64,000 nucleotides of DNA from Fluviispira multicolorata (GCF_009208585.1 NZ_WFLN01000010.1:62001-126000), one strand, 5' to 3'; shown: positions 20,016 through 29,271, counted from the stretch's first letter. The notes: generated from the letters alone by a model not told the origin. A program made the numbers and translations.

Positions 20016-20237
20016 AACTTTTATATTTTTAAAAAAAAATAGTTTATATTATTCAAGCAAGGATTGGCGAATAGAATAAATTAACATATGGAATTATCAG
20101 ATTCATCAGTTTTTTTGTAATCAAGAAAACGACGTGTGGAACATTATTAATGGACTACATATAAAGATTGAATTGAAATTCATTTGTTCATTCATTTTTT
20201 TGTCAGCTAGCCCACAAAAGTTTATTTTTTATAATAC

Positions 20238-20266
20238 TTGAAAATTTTGTAACAAAAATATATACC
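20238..20266 (+). promoter_or_regulatory. Putative promoter of the 20462-30073 operon
   Basis: TTGAAA at 20238-20243, a 17-base spacer, then TATACC at 20261-20266. It lies about 195 bases before the first gene, leaving a long leader with a hairpin. The boxes are partial matches only. Confidence 0.35.
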
Positions 20267-20347
20267 TATATTATGAATTTTTTAAATTCAAGGACTTAGT
20301 ATTTTAAACAATATTGTTGTTATTCATTCGTATCTTGGAATTTTCAC

Positions 20348-20366
20348 CCAAGTTGTGGCAACTTGG
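20348..20366. repeat. Perfect hairpin in the operon leader
   Basis: CCAAGTTG, loop TGG, CAACTTGG give an 8-bp stem that is GC-rich for this region. CCATTTTAATAAAG follows. It could be a weak terminator or attenuator upstream of the operon starting at 20462, or a leader structure. Confidence 0.5.
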
Positions 20367-20461
20367 CCATTTTAATAAAGTTGAAACTATTTAAATAATT
20401 TATATCTTTAAAATTAAAAACTATAATGAAATGAAAATAGAACTTATTTTTGAAAGAAAGT

Positions 20462-21484
20462 ATGAAAATGACATCAGAAAATCATTTATTGATTGCTTTA
20501 AAAAATAATCAGAAAATATCTGATTTTTATAACAATGAAATAAATAAAATCGCTGTATTTCCACAATCATTTAACAAAAATAATGTTTTATTAAATGAAC
20601 TTATAAAAGAAACGAAAATTTTTAATTGCTCAATATCATACTACAACAATGCCGACGGAAATTATAATAAATTTTTAGAACTGCATAAACCAAATATTAT
20701 AATAGTTGGTCTCGAAAAGATAGACACTGAAGTACTTTCAAAAAATCCTCAATTAAAATTTATTTCAAAATATGGAGTTGGAATAGATAATTTAGATATT
20801 CCTCTCATTTATTCTAAACGTATTGGAATTGGTTGGACTCCTGGGGTTAATAAGAGATCGGTTGCTGAACTTGTACTTTCTTTTGCTCTAGGACATTTTC
20901 GAAATGTATTTAATTCAATTTTTAAAATGAAAAATTCTAAATGGATAAAAGATGGTGGCAAAGAACTTTCTTACTCAAAAGTAGGAATTATTGGACTTGG
21001 AAATATTGGATTAGAAGTTGCAAAATTATTTAAAGGATTTAATTGTGATGTCAGTTATTATGATATTGAAAATAAAAGCATTGAACAAAATAAATATGAG
21101 TTAAATAAAAGATCCTTTAATAATATTTTAGAAATTAGTGATATAATTACTTTTCATGTGCCCTTTAATGAACAAACTTTGAATATGCTTTCAAAAAAGG
21201 ATATGAGTTTAATAAAATCAAGACCGCTTATAATTAATACTTCAAGAGGTGATATCATTGACTTTGAAGATGTTACTACAGCTGTCAAAGATGGAATAAT
21301 ATCAGGATATGCATCTGATGTTTTTCCAAAAGAACCATATGACTCTAAAGAATTTAAGGATGATTATCGATTTCTTTTTACTCCTCATATTGGAGGAAAT
21401 TCACAAGAAGCAGTAATTGCAATGGGTAGAGAATCAATTAAACATATTGTTAAGTTTCTATCAGAAAGTCAAAACACACTATGA
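20462..21484 (+). CDS. D-isomer-specific 2-hydroxyacid dehydrogenase (SerA-like)
   Basis: The ATG at 20462 is preferred to a TTG at 20450; the ribosome site (AAAGAAAG) is weak. The product has about 340 residues, with an NAD-binding motif VGIIGLGNIGLEVAKLF near residue 175, the catalytic Arg in INTSRGD, the Glu in FPKEPYD and the His in TPHIGG. It oxidises or reduces a 2-hydroxy or 2-keto acid. There is no ACT domain, so it need not be a serine-pathway enzyme. Its stop overlaps the Gfo/Idh start as ATGA (21481-21484), placing it as the head of the operon making an unusual sugar or sugar acid. Confidence 0.85.
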   Translation: MKMTSENHLLIALKNNQKISDFYNNEINKIAVFPQSFNKNNVLLNELIKETKIFNCSISYYNNADGNYNKFLELHKPNIIIVGLEKIDTEVLSKNPQLKFISKYGVGIDNLDIPLIYSKRIGIGWTPGVNKRSVAELVLSFALGHFRNVFNSIFKMKNSKWIKDGGKELSYSKVGIIGLGNIGLEVAKLFKGFNCDVSYYDIENKSIEQNKYELNKRSFNNILEISDIITFHVPFNEQTLNMLSKKDMSLIKSRPLIINTSRGDIIDFEDVTTAVKDGIISGYASDVFPKEPYDSKEFKDDYRFLFTPHIGGNSQEAVIAMGRESIKHIVKFLSESQNTL

Positions 21485-22512
21485 AAAAATTAACCGTAGG
21501 TATTGCAGGTTATGGAGTTATCGGAAAAAGAAGAAATCACTATATCGATTTAAATCCTAATTTAAAAACAGTGTCCATTTGTGATCATATGATTGATCAA
21601 ATAAATATCAATAATAAAAATTTAAAAGCATTTAATAATATAGACGAAATGATACAAAATATACAGTTAGATATTCTCTTTGTTTGTTTAAGTAATGATG
21701 TTGCCGCAGAAACAGTAATTAAAGGCCTTAAAGCCGGGTTACATGTATTTTGCGAAAAACCACCAGGTAGAAATTTGAAAGAGATATTAGATATTATTTC
21801 AATAGAAAAAGAATGTCCAAATCAAAGATTGATGTATGGTTTTAATCATAGATATCATGACTCTGTTAAAGAGGCACTCAATATTATACGTAAAAAAGAA
21901 TTTGGTTCTGTGATAAATCTCAGAGGGATTTATGGAAAATCAAAAATAATAGATTACAATTCAAATTGGAGAACGCAACGCAAAATTGCCGGTGGTGGAA
22001 TTTTACTAGATCAAGGAATTCATATTGTCGATCTTATGAGACTTTTTGCAGGTGAATTTGAACAAATTTATAGTTTTATTTCCAATGACTTTTGGAAGCA
22101 TGATGTTGAAGACAATGCTTATGCTCTCATGAAAACAAAAGATAATGTCGTTGCAGTACTTCATTCTTCTGCAACTCAATGGAGACATAAATTTCAACTT
22201 GATATAACCCTTGAAAAGGGGCAGTTGATTTTAGCTGGAATTTTATCGGGCACAAAAAGTTATGGCGCTGAAACATTAACAATAGTTCAAGCTGGTGAAT
22301 TTGATAGTGGTGACCCAAAAGAAATCATGATTCGCTATAATTCTGATCCTTCCTGGAAAGATGAAATTGAATATTTCACAAATTGTATTATAAATAATAA
22401 AGCAATAGAAACAAGCTCATCAATTGACGCTTATAAAACAATGGAAACAGTTTTTAGAATTTATTGCGCAGATAAAAATTGGAGCGAAAAGTATAATATT
22501 ACTTTAGAATAA
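21481..22512 (+). CDS. Gfo/Idh/MocA-family oxidoreductase
   Basis: The 343-residue protein has an N-terminal Rossmann motif GIAGYGVIGKRR, the EKP motif as CEKPPGRN near residue 92, and GFNHRYHDSV near 120, followed by the alpha/beta C-terminal domain with GGGILLDQGIHIVDLMRLF near 172. Such enzymes oxidise or reduce a hydroxyl of a sugar, inositol or nucleotide sugar using NAD(P). It is coupled to the dehydrogenase upstream by an ATGA overlap and precedes the SIS gene by 10 bases. The substrate is not known. Confidence 0.88.
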   Translation: MKKLTVGIAGYGVIGKRRNHYIDLNPNLKTVSICDHMIDQININNKNLKAFNNIDEMIQNIQLDILFVCLSNDVAAETVIKGLKAGLHVFCEKPPGRNLKEILDIISIEKECPNQRLMYGFNHRYHDSVKEALNIIRKKEFGSVINLRGIYGKSKIIDYNSNWRTQRKIAGGGILLDQGIHIVDLMRLFAGEFEQIYSFISNDFWKHDVEDNAYALMKTKDNVVAVLHSSATQWRHKFQLDITLEKGQLILAGILSGTKSYGAETLTIVQAGEFDSGDPKEIMIRYNSDPSWKDEIEYFTNCIINNKAIETSSSIDAYKTMETVFRIYCADKNWSEKYNITLE

Positions 22513-22522
22513 GGAATAGAAT

Positions 22523-23140
22523 GTGGAAAATAAAATAAGTATGATTTTTTTTGAATCAACATCTCCTATTGGTTTTGCTAAAAATTACCTTCACTATTTA
22601 AAAGTTTTATTGGATACCCTTGAACTGGAGGCAATAGAAAAATTTATAAAAATATTATTTGAGTCCCAAAAAAATGGGCATAGAATTTTCTTTATAGGTA
22701 ATGGTGGAAGTGCTGCTACTGCGTCACATTTTTCTAATGATTTAAGTATTGGAACTCGATGTTTAGAAAACCCATTTAAAGCAATTAGCCTGACTGATAA
22801 TAATGCTATTATCACTGCAATTAGTAATGATTTTGGATATAATGAAATTTTTATACAGCAATTAAAAGCACAAGGATTTTCCAAAAATGAAGTTTTAGTT
22901 TCTATTTCAGCGTCTGGAAATTCTGAAAATGTTTTAAAGGCGGTAGAATATGCCACAGAAAAAGATGGAATCACTATTGGTTTAACTGGATTTGACGGTG
23001 GACTGCTTAAAAAGAAATGCCAATTATCAATTCATGTAGATACAAATAAAGGTGAATATGGGCCTGTTGAAGATATACATATGATACTTGATCATCTTAT
23101 TCATGCATATCTTTTAAATTCAATTCATCTTAAAAGATAA
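22523..23140 (+). CDS. SIS-domain phosphosugar isomerase (GmhA/DiaA-like)
   Basis: The start is the GTG at 22523. AAGGA lies at 22511-22515, and the overlapping ATG at 22521 opens a frame that stops after five codons. The 205-residue protein contains FFIGNGGSAATASHFSNDL near residue 56 and VSISASGNSENVLKAVEYA near 129, the phosphosugar-binding SIS hallmarks closest to sedoheptulose-7-phosphate isomerase GmhA. It would interconvert an aldose and a ketose phosphate. No heptose kinase or GmhB was recognised nearby, although the HAD phosphatase at 24902 could remove the phosphate. Confidence 0.85.
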   Translation: MENKISMIFFESTSPIGFAKNYLHYLKVLLDTLELEAIEKFIKILFESQKNGHRIFFIGNGGSAATASHFSNDLSIGTRCLENPFKAISLTDNNAIITAISNDFGYNEIFIQQLKAQGFSKNEVLVSISASGNSENVLKAVEYATEKDGITIGLTGFDGGLLKKKCQLSIHVDTNKGEYGPVEDIHMILDHLIHAYLLNSIHLKR

Positions 23141-23162
23141 TTTTACTTAAAGAGATAATACT

Positions 23163-23825
23163 GTGAGTTATATTTATTTATCCCATACAATTACTCCACA
23201 AACCCTTGGATTTGGAGGAAAAAAAGCTTTTACATCTGAATTAATCAGTTCTATTTGCTGCGGCAAATCTAATAATTCGTCTCATTGGAAATTTGATAAT
23301 CATATTGGTACTCACATTGATACTCCTTATCATTTTTTTAATGAAGGGAAATCCATTGATAAATATTCACCTGAGTTTTGGATTTTTTCAAACCCATTTT
23401 TAATTATTAGGGAAAATACTTTTAAAGATGAGATCATTGAAGCTGGTAATTGGTTAAATGAAATTCCTCAAAACTGTGATTTATTATTATTAAAAACTGG
23501 ATTTGAAAAATTTAGAAATTCAGATATTTATTACCTAAATAATCCGGCCATATCTCCTGAAATCGCTAATTGGATTAAAGTGAATAGAAAAAAAGTGAGA
23601 GCTATTGGATTTGATATCATCTCACTTACTGGATTTAACTATAGAGAACTTGGGCGCATTGCTCATAAAAATTTTTTAATAACTTCTGAACATGAAGAAT
23701 CAATTTTAATTATCGAAGATATGAGACTAGAGCATTTAAATATTCATCCTAAAAATGTTTTTGTAGTACCAATGATTGTGAAAGGGGCGGACGGCTCACC
23801 TGTTACAGTTCTGGCTCAATTATAG
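23163..23825 (+). CDS. Cyclase-family (kynurenine-formamidase-like) metal hydrolase
   Basis: The gene starts with GTG. The 220-residue protein has the metal-binding HIGTHIDTPYHF motif near residue 43 and a conserved C-terminal part ending in SPVTVLAQL. Members hydrolyse amide or ester bonds, or act as cyclases and lactonases, in amino-acid and polyketide pathways. Its presence in a polysaccharide operon is unusual. The neighbours act on sugar or hydroxy acids, so a lactonase or amide hydrolase step is plausible but not shown. Confidence 0.82.
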   Translation: MSYIYLSHTITPQTLGFGGKKAFTSELISSICCGKSNNSSHWKFDNHIGTHIDTPYHFFNEGKSIDKYSPEFWIFSNPFLIIRENTFKDEIIEAGNWLNEIPQNCDLLLLKTGFEKFRNSDIYYLNNPAISPEIANWIKVNRKKVRAIGFDIISLTGFNYRELGRIAHKNFLITSEHEESILIIEDMRLEHLNIHPKNVFVVPMIVKGADGSPVTVLAQL

Positions 23826-23866
23826 TTTAAAAATTCTCCAATTTTTTTTAATAGGAAATAATTAAA

Positions 23867-24871
23867 TTGAATGAAAATAAAGAAAATAATTATATAAAAT
23901 CTGACTTTATTAAACCTTATTTTTCCACCGTTAAAGAAAGATGGCATCATTTACTTAGCAAATACTTTAACGATGATGGGAATTTAAGTGAAATTTTCAC
24001 GACTAAAACAAACTGCCCTCATTGTACTTGCCATGATTTTAAGGAAAAATTTGAATTAAATAAATTTATTCATCAAACCTGTATAAATTGTGATTGCGTG
24101 TATGTGAGTCCTAGGTTAAATGATTCAGCATTAGAAGAATTATATAGTGACGATTACTATTCAGAATTATATGCAACTTCCATGATCCCTTTCTTTGAGC
24201 GCAGAAAAAAACTTATTGGTATAAATAAATTTAATCAAACAATTTCACACTTTAGTAAAATAAATATTTTTCCCTCTCAAATTAATGTTCTAGACATCGG
24301 TGCAGGTGTTGGTGAGGTAATTTGTACTTTTCAAGATCAAGGTTTTAATTGTGAAGCAACAGAAATGAATAAAAAGGCTGTTTCGTTTCTAAGGAGCAAA
24401 CAGATAATCGTATTTGATGGAATATTTGATGATTTTCCTGAAAAAAATAAGTATGATATTATTATGGCTTGGGGCGTTGTTGAGCATGTAATAAACCCTA
24501 AGAATTTTTTAAATAAGGCTTTTCGTCTTTTAAATGATGAAGGTATTTTTGTTTCTGAAGTTCCAAATAGCCAAAGCCTATTAGTTGATTATTGTAGAGA
24601 AAATAAAAAGGATCCCACAAGAATTCTTATGGGAGAGCAACATATACTACTTTATTCAATTAGCGCCTATGAAGAATTACATACAAAATCTGGATTTGAA
24701 AAAATTCATATACAAACGAATGGATTAGATCTGGAAACGATATTATCAATTGAAAAACAAAATGCAATAAATGATAATTTGGTTTTAAATCTACAAAAAC
24801 AAATTGATCTTTATATGAAGGGTGATTTAATTAGGGGATTCTGGAAGAAAAAATCTAATATTAAATTTTAA
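23867..24871 (+). CDS. Class I SAM methyltransferase with zinc ribbon
   Basis: A TTG at 23867 is the likely start, because the nearby ATG at 23871 opens a frame that stops quickly. The 334-residue protein has an N-terminal Cys-x2-Cys ... Cys-x2-Cys ribbon (CPHCTC and CINCDC, about residues 46-75), then SAM motif I VLDIGAGVGEVI near residue 144 and AWGVVEHVINP near 200. This is the same layout as the product of 5608-6666. It probably methylates a sugar in this pathway. Confidence 0.78.
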   Translation: MNENKENNYIKSDFIKPYFSTVKERWHHLLSKYFNDDGNLSEIFTTKTNCPHCTCHDFKEKFELNKFIHQTCINCDCVYVSPRLNDSALEELYSDDYYSELYATSMIPFFERRKKLIGINKFNQTISHFSKINIFPSQINVLDIGAGVGEVICTFQDQGFNCEATEMNKKAVSFLRSKQIIVFDGIFDDFPEKNKYDIIMAWGVVEHVINPKNFLNKAFRLLNDEGIFVSEVPNSQSLLVDYCRENKKDPTRILMGEQHILLYSISAYEELHTKSGFEKIHIQTNGLDLETILSIEKQNAINDNLVLNLQKQIDLYMKGDLIRGFWKKKSNIKF

Positions 24872-24901
24872 TCTCTCTACGATCTCTTTTTCAAAATAAA
24901 T

Positions 24902-25675
24902 ATGAATAAAAATTTAAAAGTTTTCATTATAGATTTAGATGGAGTTGTATTTCAAGGAAATAATCTTATTCCCTTTGCTGATAAAGCTATCCAAAAATTA
25001 AAAAGCAAAGGTAAAATCCCTCTCTTCTTAACAAATAATTCAACAACTTCATCAATCCATCTGGCTCAAAAATTATTAAGCATGGGAATAGAGTGCAGTC
25101 ACTCAGAAATTATGACCTCTGGTATTGCAGCAGCAGAATTTATTAAAACAACAAAAGTTGATAATGAAATGGGAATATTTGTTTGTGGTACAAATGATTT
25201 AAGATCAGAATTGACAAAACTTGATATTAAGATCTCATCTCCCGATACCTGTGGTGCATTATTAGTAGGACAAAATCCAAATTTTACATACGATGATTTA
25301 AAGCACTCCGTTTGGGCTTTACAACGTAAAATTCCTTTTATTGCTTGTAACATGGATCCAAATTTTCCTTCAGAAAATGGTCGCCTCATGCCTGGTTGTG
25401 GTTCTTTAGTAAGTGCTATTTCTACAGCAAGTAAATGTATCGTAAATTATGAAATTGGTAAACCAAATCCGCGAATACTTGATTTATTGCTATCAAAACA
25501 TCGACTAAATAAAAAAGATTGCATAATTATTGGTGATAATAAAAATTCTGATATTGAATTAGCTCTTCAAGTAAATATTCCATCGGTATTCATTAATTCA
25601 AATCCCTCTCAAATCATTTCTAAAGATTATTTTGAAGCAAAAAGCTTGTTTGAAGCTGTTGAATTATTATTATAA
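24902..25675 (+). CDS. HAD-IIA-family phosphatase (NagD-like)
   Basis: The 257-residue protein has HAD motif I IIDLDGVVFQGN near residue 9, motif II FLTNNSTTS near 42, and the C-terminal GKPNPRILD and IIGDNKNSDIELA motifs for magnesium. Its cap and length fit the NagD/PGP-type HAD-IIA branch. Such enzymes remove phosphate from sugar phosphates. It is the last gene of the first sub-operon; a palindrome follows directly after its stop. Confidence 0.85.
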   Translation: MNKNLKVFIIDLDGVVFQGNNLIPFADKAIQKLKSKGKIPLFLTNNSTTSSIHLAQKLLSMGIECSHSEIMTSGIAAAEFIKTTKVDNEMGIFVCGTNDLRSELTKLDIKISSPDTCGALLVGQNPNFTYDDLKHSVWALQRKIPFIACNMDPNFPSENGRLMPGCGSLVSAISTASKCIVNYEIGKPNPRILDLLLSKHRLNKKDCIIIGDNKNSDIELALQVNIPSVFINSNPSQIISKDYFEAKSLFEAVELLL

Positions 25676-25697
25676 AATAGTTATTTAAATAACTATT
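25676..25697. terminator. 22-bp perfect palindrome after the HAD gene
   Basis: AATAGTTATTT is followed by its exact reverse complement AAATAACTATT, starting on the base after the stop codon. No long T-run follows, so it may be a weak terminator, a regulator site or an mRNA 3'-end structure. Confidence 0.4.
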
Positions 25698-25701
25698 GAT
25701 T

Positions 25702-25730
25702 TTGAAAGAGCATGCTGCTTCATTTTTTAT
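25702..25730 (+). promoter_or_regulatory. Putative promoter before rfbF
   Basis: TTGAAA at 25702-25707, a 17-base spacer, then TTTTAT at 25725-25730. It is 46 bases upstream of the rfbF ATG, which has TTGGAG as ribosome site. The -10 is a 4-of-6 match, so this is tentative. Confidence 0.35.
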
Positions 25731-25775
25731 TTGAAGATTCTTTTTTACTAACTATTTATTGGAGAAAATATTATA

Positions 25776-26555
25776 ATGAAGACAGTTATTTTAGCAGGCG
25801 GATACGGAACACGTATAAGAGATGTTTCTAGCGATATTCCAAAGCCAATGATACCCGTTGGAGAATTTCCTATTCTTTGGCATATTATGAAACATTATTC
25901 ATACTATGATATTAAAGATTTTATTTTATGCTTAGGTTACAAAAGTGAAGTTATAAAAGATTATTTTTTAAATCACTTAAAACGGCAAAATGATTTTACA
26001 TTAAATTTAAAGTCACAAGAGCTTTGCTACCATTCAAGCCACATCGCAGAAGATTGGCAAATAATTTTTGCTGAAACAGGTTTAAATTCTTTTACTGGAG
26101 CAAGGCTTTTTAAAATAAAAAAGTACCTTGAAAATGATGATTATTTTATGCTCACATATGGAGATGGTGTTGGGAATGTGAATATTGAAGAGCTTATGTG
26201 CTTTCATAAAAATCACGGAAAATTAATGACAATAACAGGAGCGCATCCACCTGGAAGATTTGGTGAATTAGAAGTCCATAAAGATCAAGTTGTCGGCTTT
26301 AACGAAAAACCACAGGTAACAGAAGGATGGATTTCCGCCGGTTTTTTTGTTTGTAATAAGGAAGTTTTAGATTATTTAACTCCTGAAGAAAATCTTGTTT
26401 TTGAACAAGGGCCAATTGAAAATATTGTAAAGGACGGTCAATTAATGTGCTATAAACATCCTCACTTCTGGCATCCTATGGATACTTCGAGAGATTATCA
26501 ATTACTAAACCAACTTTGGGATCAAAACAAAGCTCCTTGGAAAATTTGGTCATGA
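25776..26555 (+). CDS. rfbF: Glucose-1-phosphate cytidylyltransferase
   Basis: The 259-residue protein carries MKTVILAGGYGTRI and DIPKPMIPVG, the nucleotidyltransferase signature, with the RfbF-type WHIMKHYSYYDIKDFILCLG run. It makes CDP-glucose from CTP and glucose-1-phosphate, the entry to CDP-3,6-dideoxyhexose or related 6-deoxy sugars. Its stop overlaps the next ATG as ATGA (26552-26555), and the next gene is the matching dehydratase RfbG. Length is typical for the family. Confidence 0.93.
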   Translation: MKTVILAGGYGTRIRDVSSDIPKPMIPVGEFPILWHIMKHYSYYDIKDFILCLGYKSEVIKDYFLNHLKRQNDFTLNLKSQELCYHSSHIAEDWQIIFAETGLNSFTGARLFKIKKYLENDDYFMLTYGDGVGNVNIEELMCFHKNHGKLMTITGAHPPGRFGELEVHKDQVVGFNEKPQVTEGWISAGFFVCNKEVLDYLTPEENLVFEQGPIENIVKDGQLMCYKHPHFWHPMDTSRDYQLLNQLWDQNKAPWKIWS

Positions 26556-27622
26556 ATTTAGATTTATTTGATTTTTATAGTAACAAAAAAATTCTAATTA
26601 CAGGACATACTGGCTTCAAAGGAGCATGGCTCGCTATTTGGCTTCAACGATTAGGCGCACATGTCATAGGTTATGCATTAGAACCAGAATATGAAGATTC
26701 ATTATTTGAAAAACTAAACTTAGTTTCTTTAATCAATCATAATATTGGTGATATCAGAGACTTTGAAAAGCTAAATAAATTAATTGCAGTTGAAAAACCA
26801 GAAATCATTTTTCACTTAGCCGCCCAAGCAATAGTCCATCGTTCCTATGATGATCCTTTAAACACTTATAGCACTAATGTAATGGGTTCTGCAAATATTT
26901 TAGAATCAATAAGAAATTCAAAATCGGTTCGTGTTTTGGTTTATATTACCTCAGATAAATGTTACTGGAATAACGAATGGACTTGGGGTTACCGAGAAAA
27001 TGATCTTCTTGGAGGAACAGATCCTTACAGCGCATCTAAAGCTTGTGCGGAGCATGTTTTTAAAAGCTATTATTTATCCTTTTTTAAAGAACAGGAAAAT
27101 TTTGCTTGCTCAAGTGCTCGTGCAGGAAATGTCATTGGAGGCGGCGACAGAGCACGTGATCGCATCGTGCCTGATATTGTCAAATCAATAGAAACAGGAA
27201 CTCCCATTGTTTTAAGAAATCCAAATTCTACTAGACCATGGCAACACGTCCTCGATCCACTGCATGGCTATATAATGCTTGCTAAAGTACTTTATCAAAA
27301 CCCCAAACAATTTAATGGTGAATCTTGGAATTTTGGTCCTACAAACCAATCCATTAAAACAGTTCATGATCTTACAAATATATTCATTAAATTATGGGAC
27401 AATGCAGAAATAAAAGTTGAAATTCCACAAAATAAATTTTATGAATCAAACCTCCTCCATCTTTCAATAGATAAAGCGAATAGTCTTTTAAAATGGTTTC
27501 CTAAATATAAATTTTCCGAAGCCGTTTTAAAAACAGGAGAATGGTATAAACAAGTTCAAAATGGAGAAGATCCAAAAACAGAAACTTTAAATCAAATAGA
27601 AGCATTTATGAGTTATCAATGA
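26552..27622 (+). CDS. rfbG: CDP-glucose 4,6-dehydratase
   Basis: The chosen ATG overlaps the rfbF stop and gives 356 residues, the usual RfbG length; a TTG 36 bases upstream lies inside rfbF. The NAD motif GHTGFKGAWLA is near residue 17. The catalytic region has YITSDKCYWN and DPYSASKACAEHVF near residues 130-170, a typical RfbG pattern. The enzyme converts CDP-glucose to CDP-4-keto-6-deoxyglucose. It forms a clear pair with rfbF; the aminotransferase that follows suggests a 4-amino or other derivative. Confidence 0.93.
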   Translation: MNLDLFDFYSNKKILITGHTGFKGAWLAIWLQRLGAHVIGYALEPEYEDSLFEKLNLVSLINHNIGDIRDFEKLNKLIAVEKPEIIFHLAAQAIVHRSYDDPLNTYSTNVMGSANILESIRNSKSVRVLVYITSDKCYWNNEWTWGYRENDLLGGTDPYSASKACAEHVFKSYYLSFFKEQENFACSSARAGNVIGGGDRARDRIVPDIVKSIETGTPIVLRNPNSTRPWQHVLDPLHGYIMLAKVLYQNPKQFNGESWNFGPTNQSIKTVHDLTNIFIKLWDNAEIKVEIPQNKFYESNLLHLSIDKANSLLKWFPKYKFSEAVLKTGEWYKQVQNGEDPKTETLNQIEAFMSYQ

Positions 27623-27645
27623 TATTTTCATGGCTGGAGTAAATT

Positions 27646-28770
27646 ATGAAAATTCCTGTTTTTAAACCATACTTAGATAATAATGAAGTTCAAGCCTCAA
27701 AAAATGCAATTGAGCTTGGTTGGCTAGGACCAGGTAGCTATGTATGCGAATTTGAGCAAAATGTAGCTAAATTTATAAATGTTGATCCTGATTGCGTCAT
27801 TGCTGTAAATACAGGAACTTCAGCGGTACATCTCGCATTAAAATCTTGTGATGTTGGAATAAATGATGAAGTAATCACTCCCTCATTTAATAATATTGCT
27901 GATTTCCAAGCAATAAAAACCCTACATGCTAATCCTGTTTTTTGCGATATAAAAGAAGATTCTTTAACAATGGATCCAGATGGGATAGTTGATTTAATAT
28001 CAAATAAAACCAAAGCAATTATTTGTTTAGATTTCGGTGCTGCTTTATGCGACTTTGAAAAAATCAAGTCCATTGCAGATAGACATAATATTCCTTTGAT
28101 TTATGATGCAGCACATTGTTTTGGCTCTTCTAATTATGGGCAAAAAGTTGGAGAATTTTCTGATATTTGTACTTTTAGTTTTGATCCCGTTAAAAATTTA
28201 ACTTGTATAGATGGTGGTATTGTTATTTTAAAAAATAGAGAACAAGCACTTAAATTAAGACATATGCGAATGCTCGGACAAAAGCAAGATCAAAATAAGC
28301 TCTATTCAAATGATAGATCTTGGACATATGACGTTGACGATATCGGATACAGATATCATCTTGCAAATTTACATGCAGCAATTGGATTAGAACAATTAAA
28401 AAAATTCCCTGAAATTGCAAGAAAAAGAAAAGAACTTTTTCAGTTCTATCAAAATGAGTTAAGCGATATTCCTGGCCTCACTCTTCCTCAAAAGATTGAT
28501 GAAAACGTAGTGCCTTTTATATTTGTAATTAGAGTCCTTAATAATAAAAGAACTGAATTTAGAAAATTTCTAGACGACAACTTTGTGGATACCGGAATAC
28601 ATTGGCAACCAGGACATTTATTTTCTCTTTTCAAAGATTGTAAGATGAATAATTTAAATATTACTAATATAATTTCTAATGAAATTGTAACAATCCCTTT
28701 TTATCCAGGTTTGACTGAAGAAGAAGGAATTAAGGTTACGCAGGTAATAAAATTATTTTTCAAGAAATGA
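27646..28770 (+). CDS. DegT/DnrJ/EryC1-family sugar aminotransferase
   Basis: The 374-residue protein has VNTGTSAVHLALKSC near residue 50, LIYDAAHCFGS near 151 and SFDPVKNLTCIDGG near 185. The PLP-binding Lys is present in FDPVKN. That argues against an RfbH (3-dehydrase) role, which has a His there, and for a true transaminase on a CDP-4-keto sugar. A GGAGT ribosome site precedes the ATG. It could also serve the pse-like pathway at the start of the window, which lacks its own aminotransferase. Confidence 0.87.
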   Translation: MKIPVFKPYLDNNEVQASKNAIELGWLGPGSYVCEFEQNVAKFINVDPDCVIAVNTGTSAVHLALKSCDVGINDEVITPSFNNIADFQAIKTLHANPVFCDIKEDSLTMDPDGIVDLISNKTKAIICLDFGAALCDFEKIKSIADRHNIPLIYDAAHCFGSSNYGQKVGEFSDICTFSFDPVKNLTCIDGGIVILKNREQALKLRHMRMLGQKQDQNKLYSNDRSWTYDVDDIGYRYHLANLHAAIGLEQLKKFPEIARKRKELFQFYQNELSDIPGLTLPQKIDENVVPFIFVIRVLNNKRTEFRKFLDDNFVDTGIHWQPGHLFSLFKDCKMNNLNITNIISNEIVTIPFYPGLTEEEGIKVTQVIKLFFKK

Positions 28771-28821
28771 TGACAAATATTTTTGCATTAAAATATATTT
28801 TAATAAATTTAGGGTTAATAA

Positions 28822-29271
28822 ATGATTGAAGGTGTCCTTAAAATTCCATTAAGACAAATTAAAGATGATCGTGGAAAAGTAATGCACATGCTACGTGCTA
28901 CAGATGATCATTTTCAAAAATTTGGCGAAGTATATTTTTCCTGGATTAATCCTAATGTTATTAAGGGATGGCAAAAACATCTTGAGATGACTTTAAACTA
29001 TGCTGTCCCAGTTGGCAAAATTAAACTTGTCTTATATGATGACAGAGAAATATCAAAAACATATAAACAGATTAATGAATACATATTAAATCAAGATGAT
29101 TATTATTTATTGTCGATCCCACCTCATATTTGGTACGGCTTTCAATCCATTGGAAATCAAGCAGCGATGATCGTCAACTGTGCCACAATTCCTCATGACC
29201 CAAATGAAGTAAGAAGAATGGATTTATCTGAAAAAAAAATACCCTATAATTGGGAAATTGAACATGACTGA
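28822..29271 (+). CDS. RmlC-like sugar epimerase (cupin fold)
   Basis: The 149-residue protein shows a cupin-like epimerase pattern, VIKGWQKHLEMTLNYAVPVG near residue 46 and SIPPHIWYGFQSIG near 102, as in dTDP-4-dehydrorhamnose 3,5-epimerase relatives. It is shorter than RmlC and close to the small family members found beside rfbG. It probably epimerises the CDP-4-keto-6-deoxy sugar made upstream. The end overlaps the next start by 8 bases. Confidence 0.75.
   Translation: MIEGVLKIPLRQIKDDRGKVMHMLRATDDHFQKFGEVYFSWINPNVIKGWQKHLEMTLNYAVPVGKIKLVLYDDREISKTYKQINEYILNQDDYYLLSIPPHIWYGFQSIGNQAAMIVNCATIPHDPNEVRRMDLSEKKIPYNWEIEHD

Larger units (their letters stand above)
20016..20461. other. AT-rich leader region before the second plus-strand operon
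   Basis: No gene is visible. It holds a possible promoter at 20238-20266 and a hairpin at 20348-20366, described separately. The rest is plain AT-rich sequence. Confidence 0.6.

Noticed and set aside
18255-20461. Possible CRISPR array, because of repeated sequences spaced through this gap.
   Set aside because: Only two long copies about 609 bases apart exist, and they are transposase remnants, not short regular repeats.
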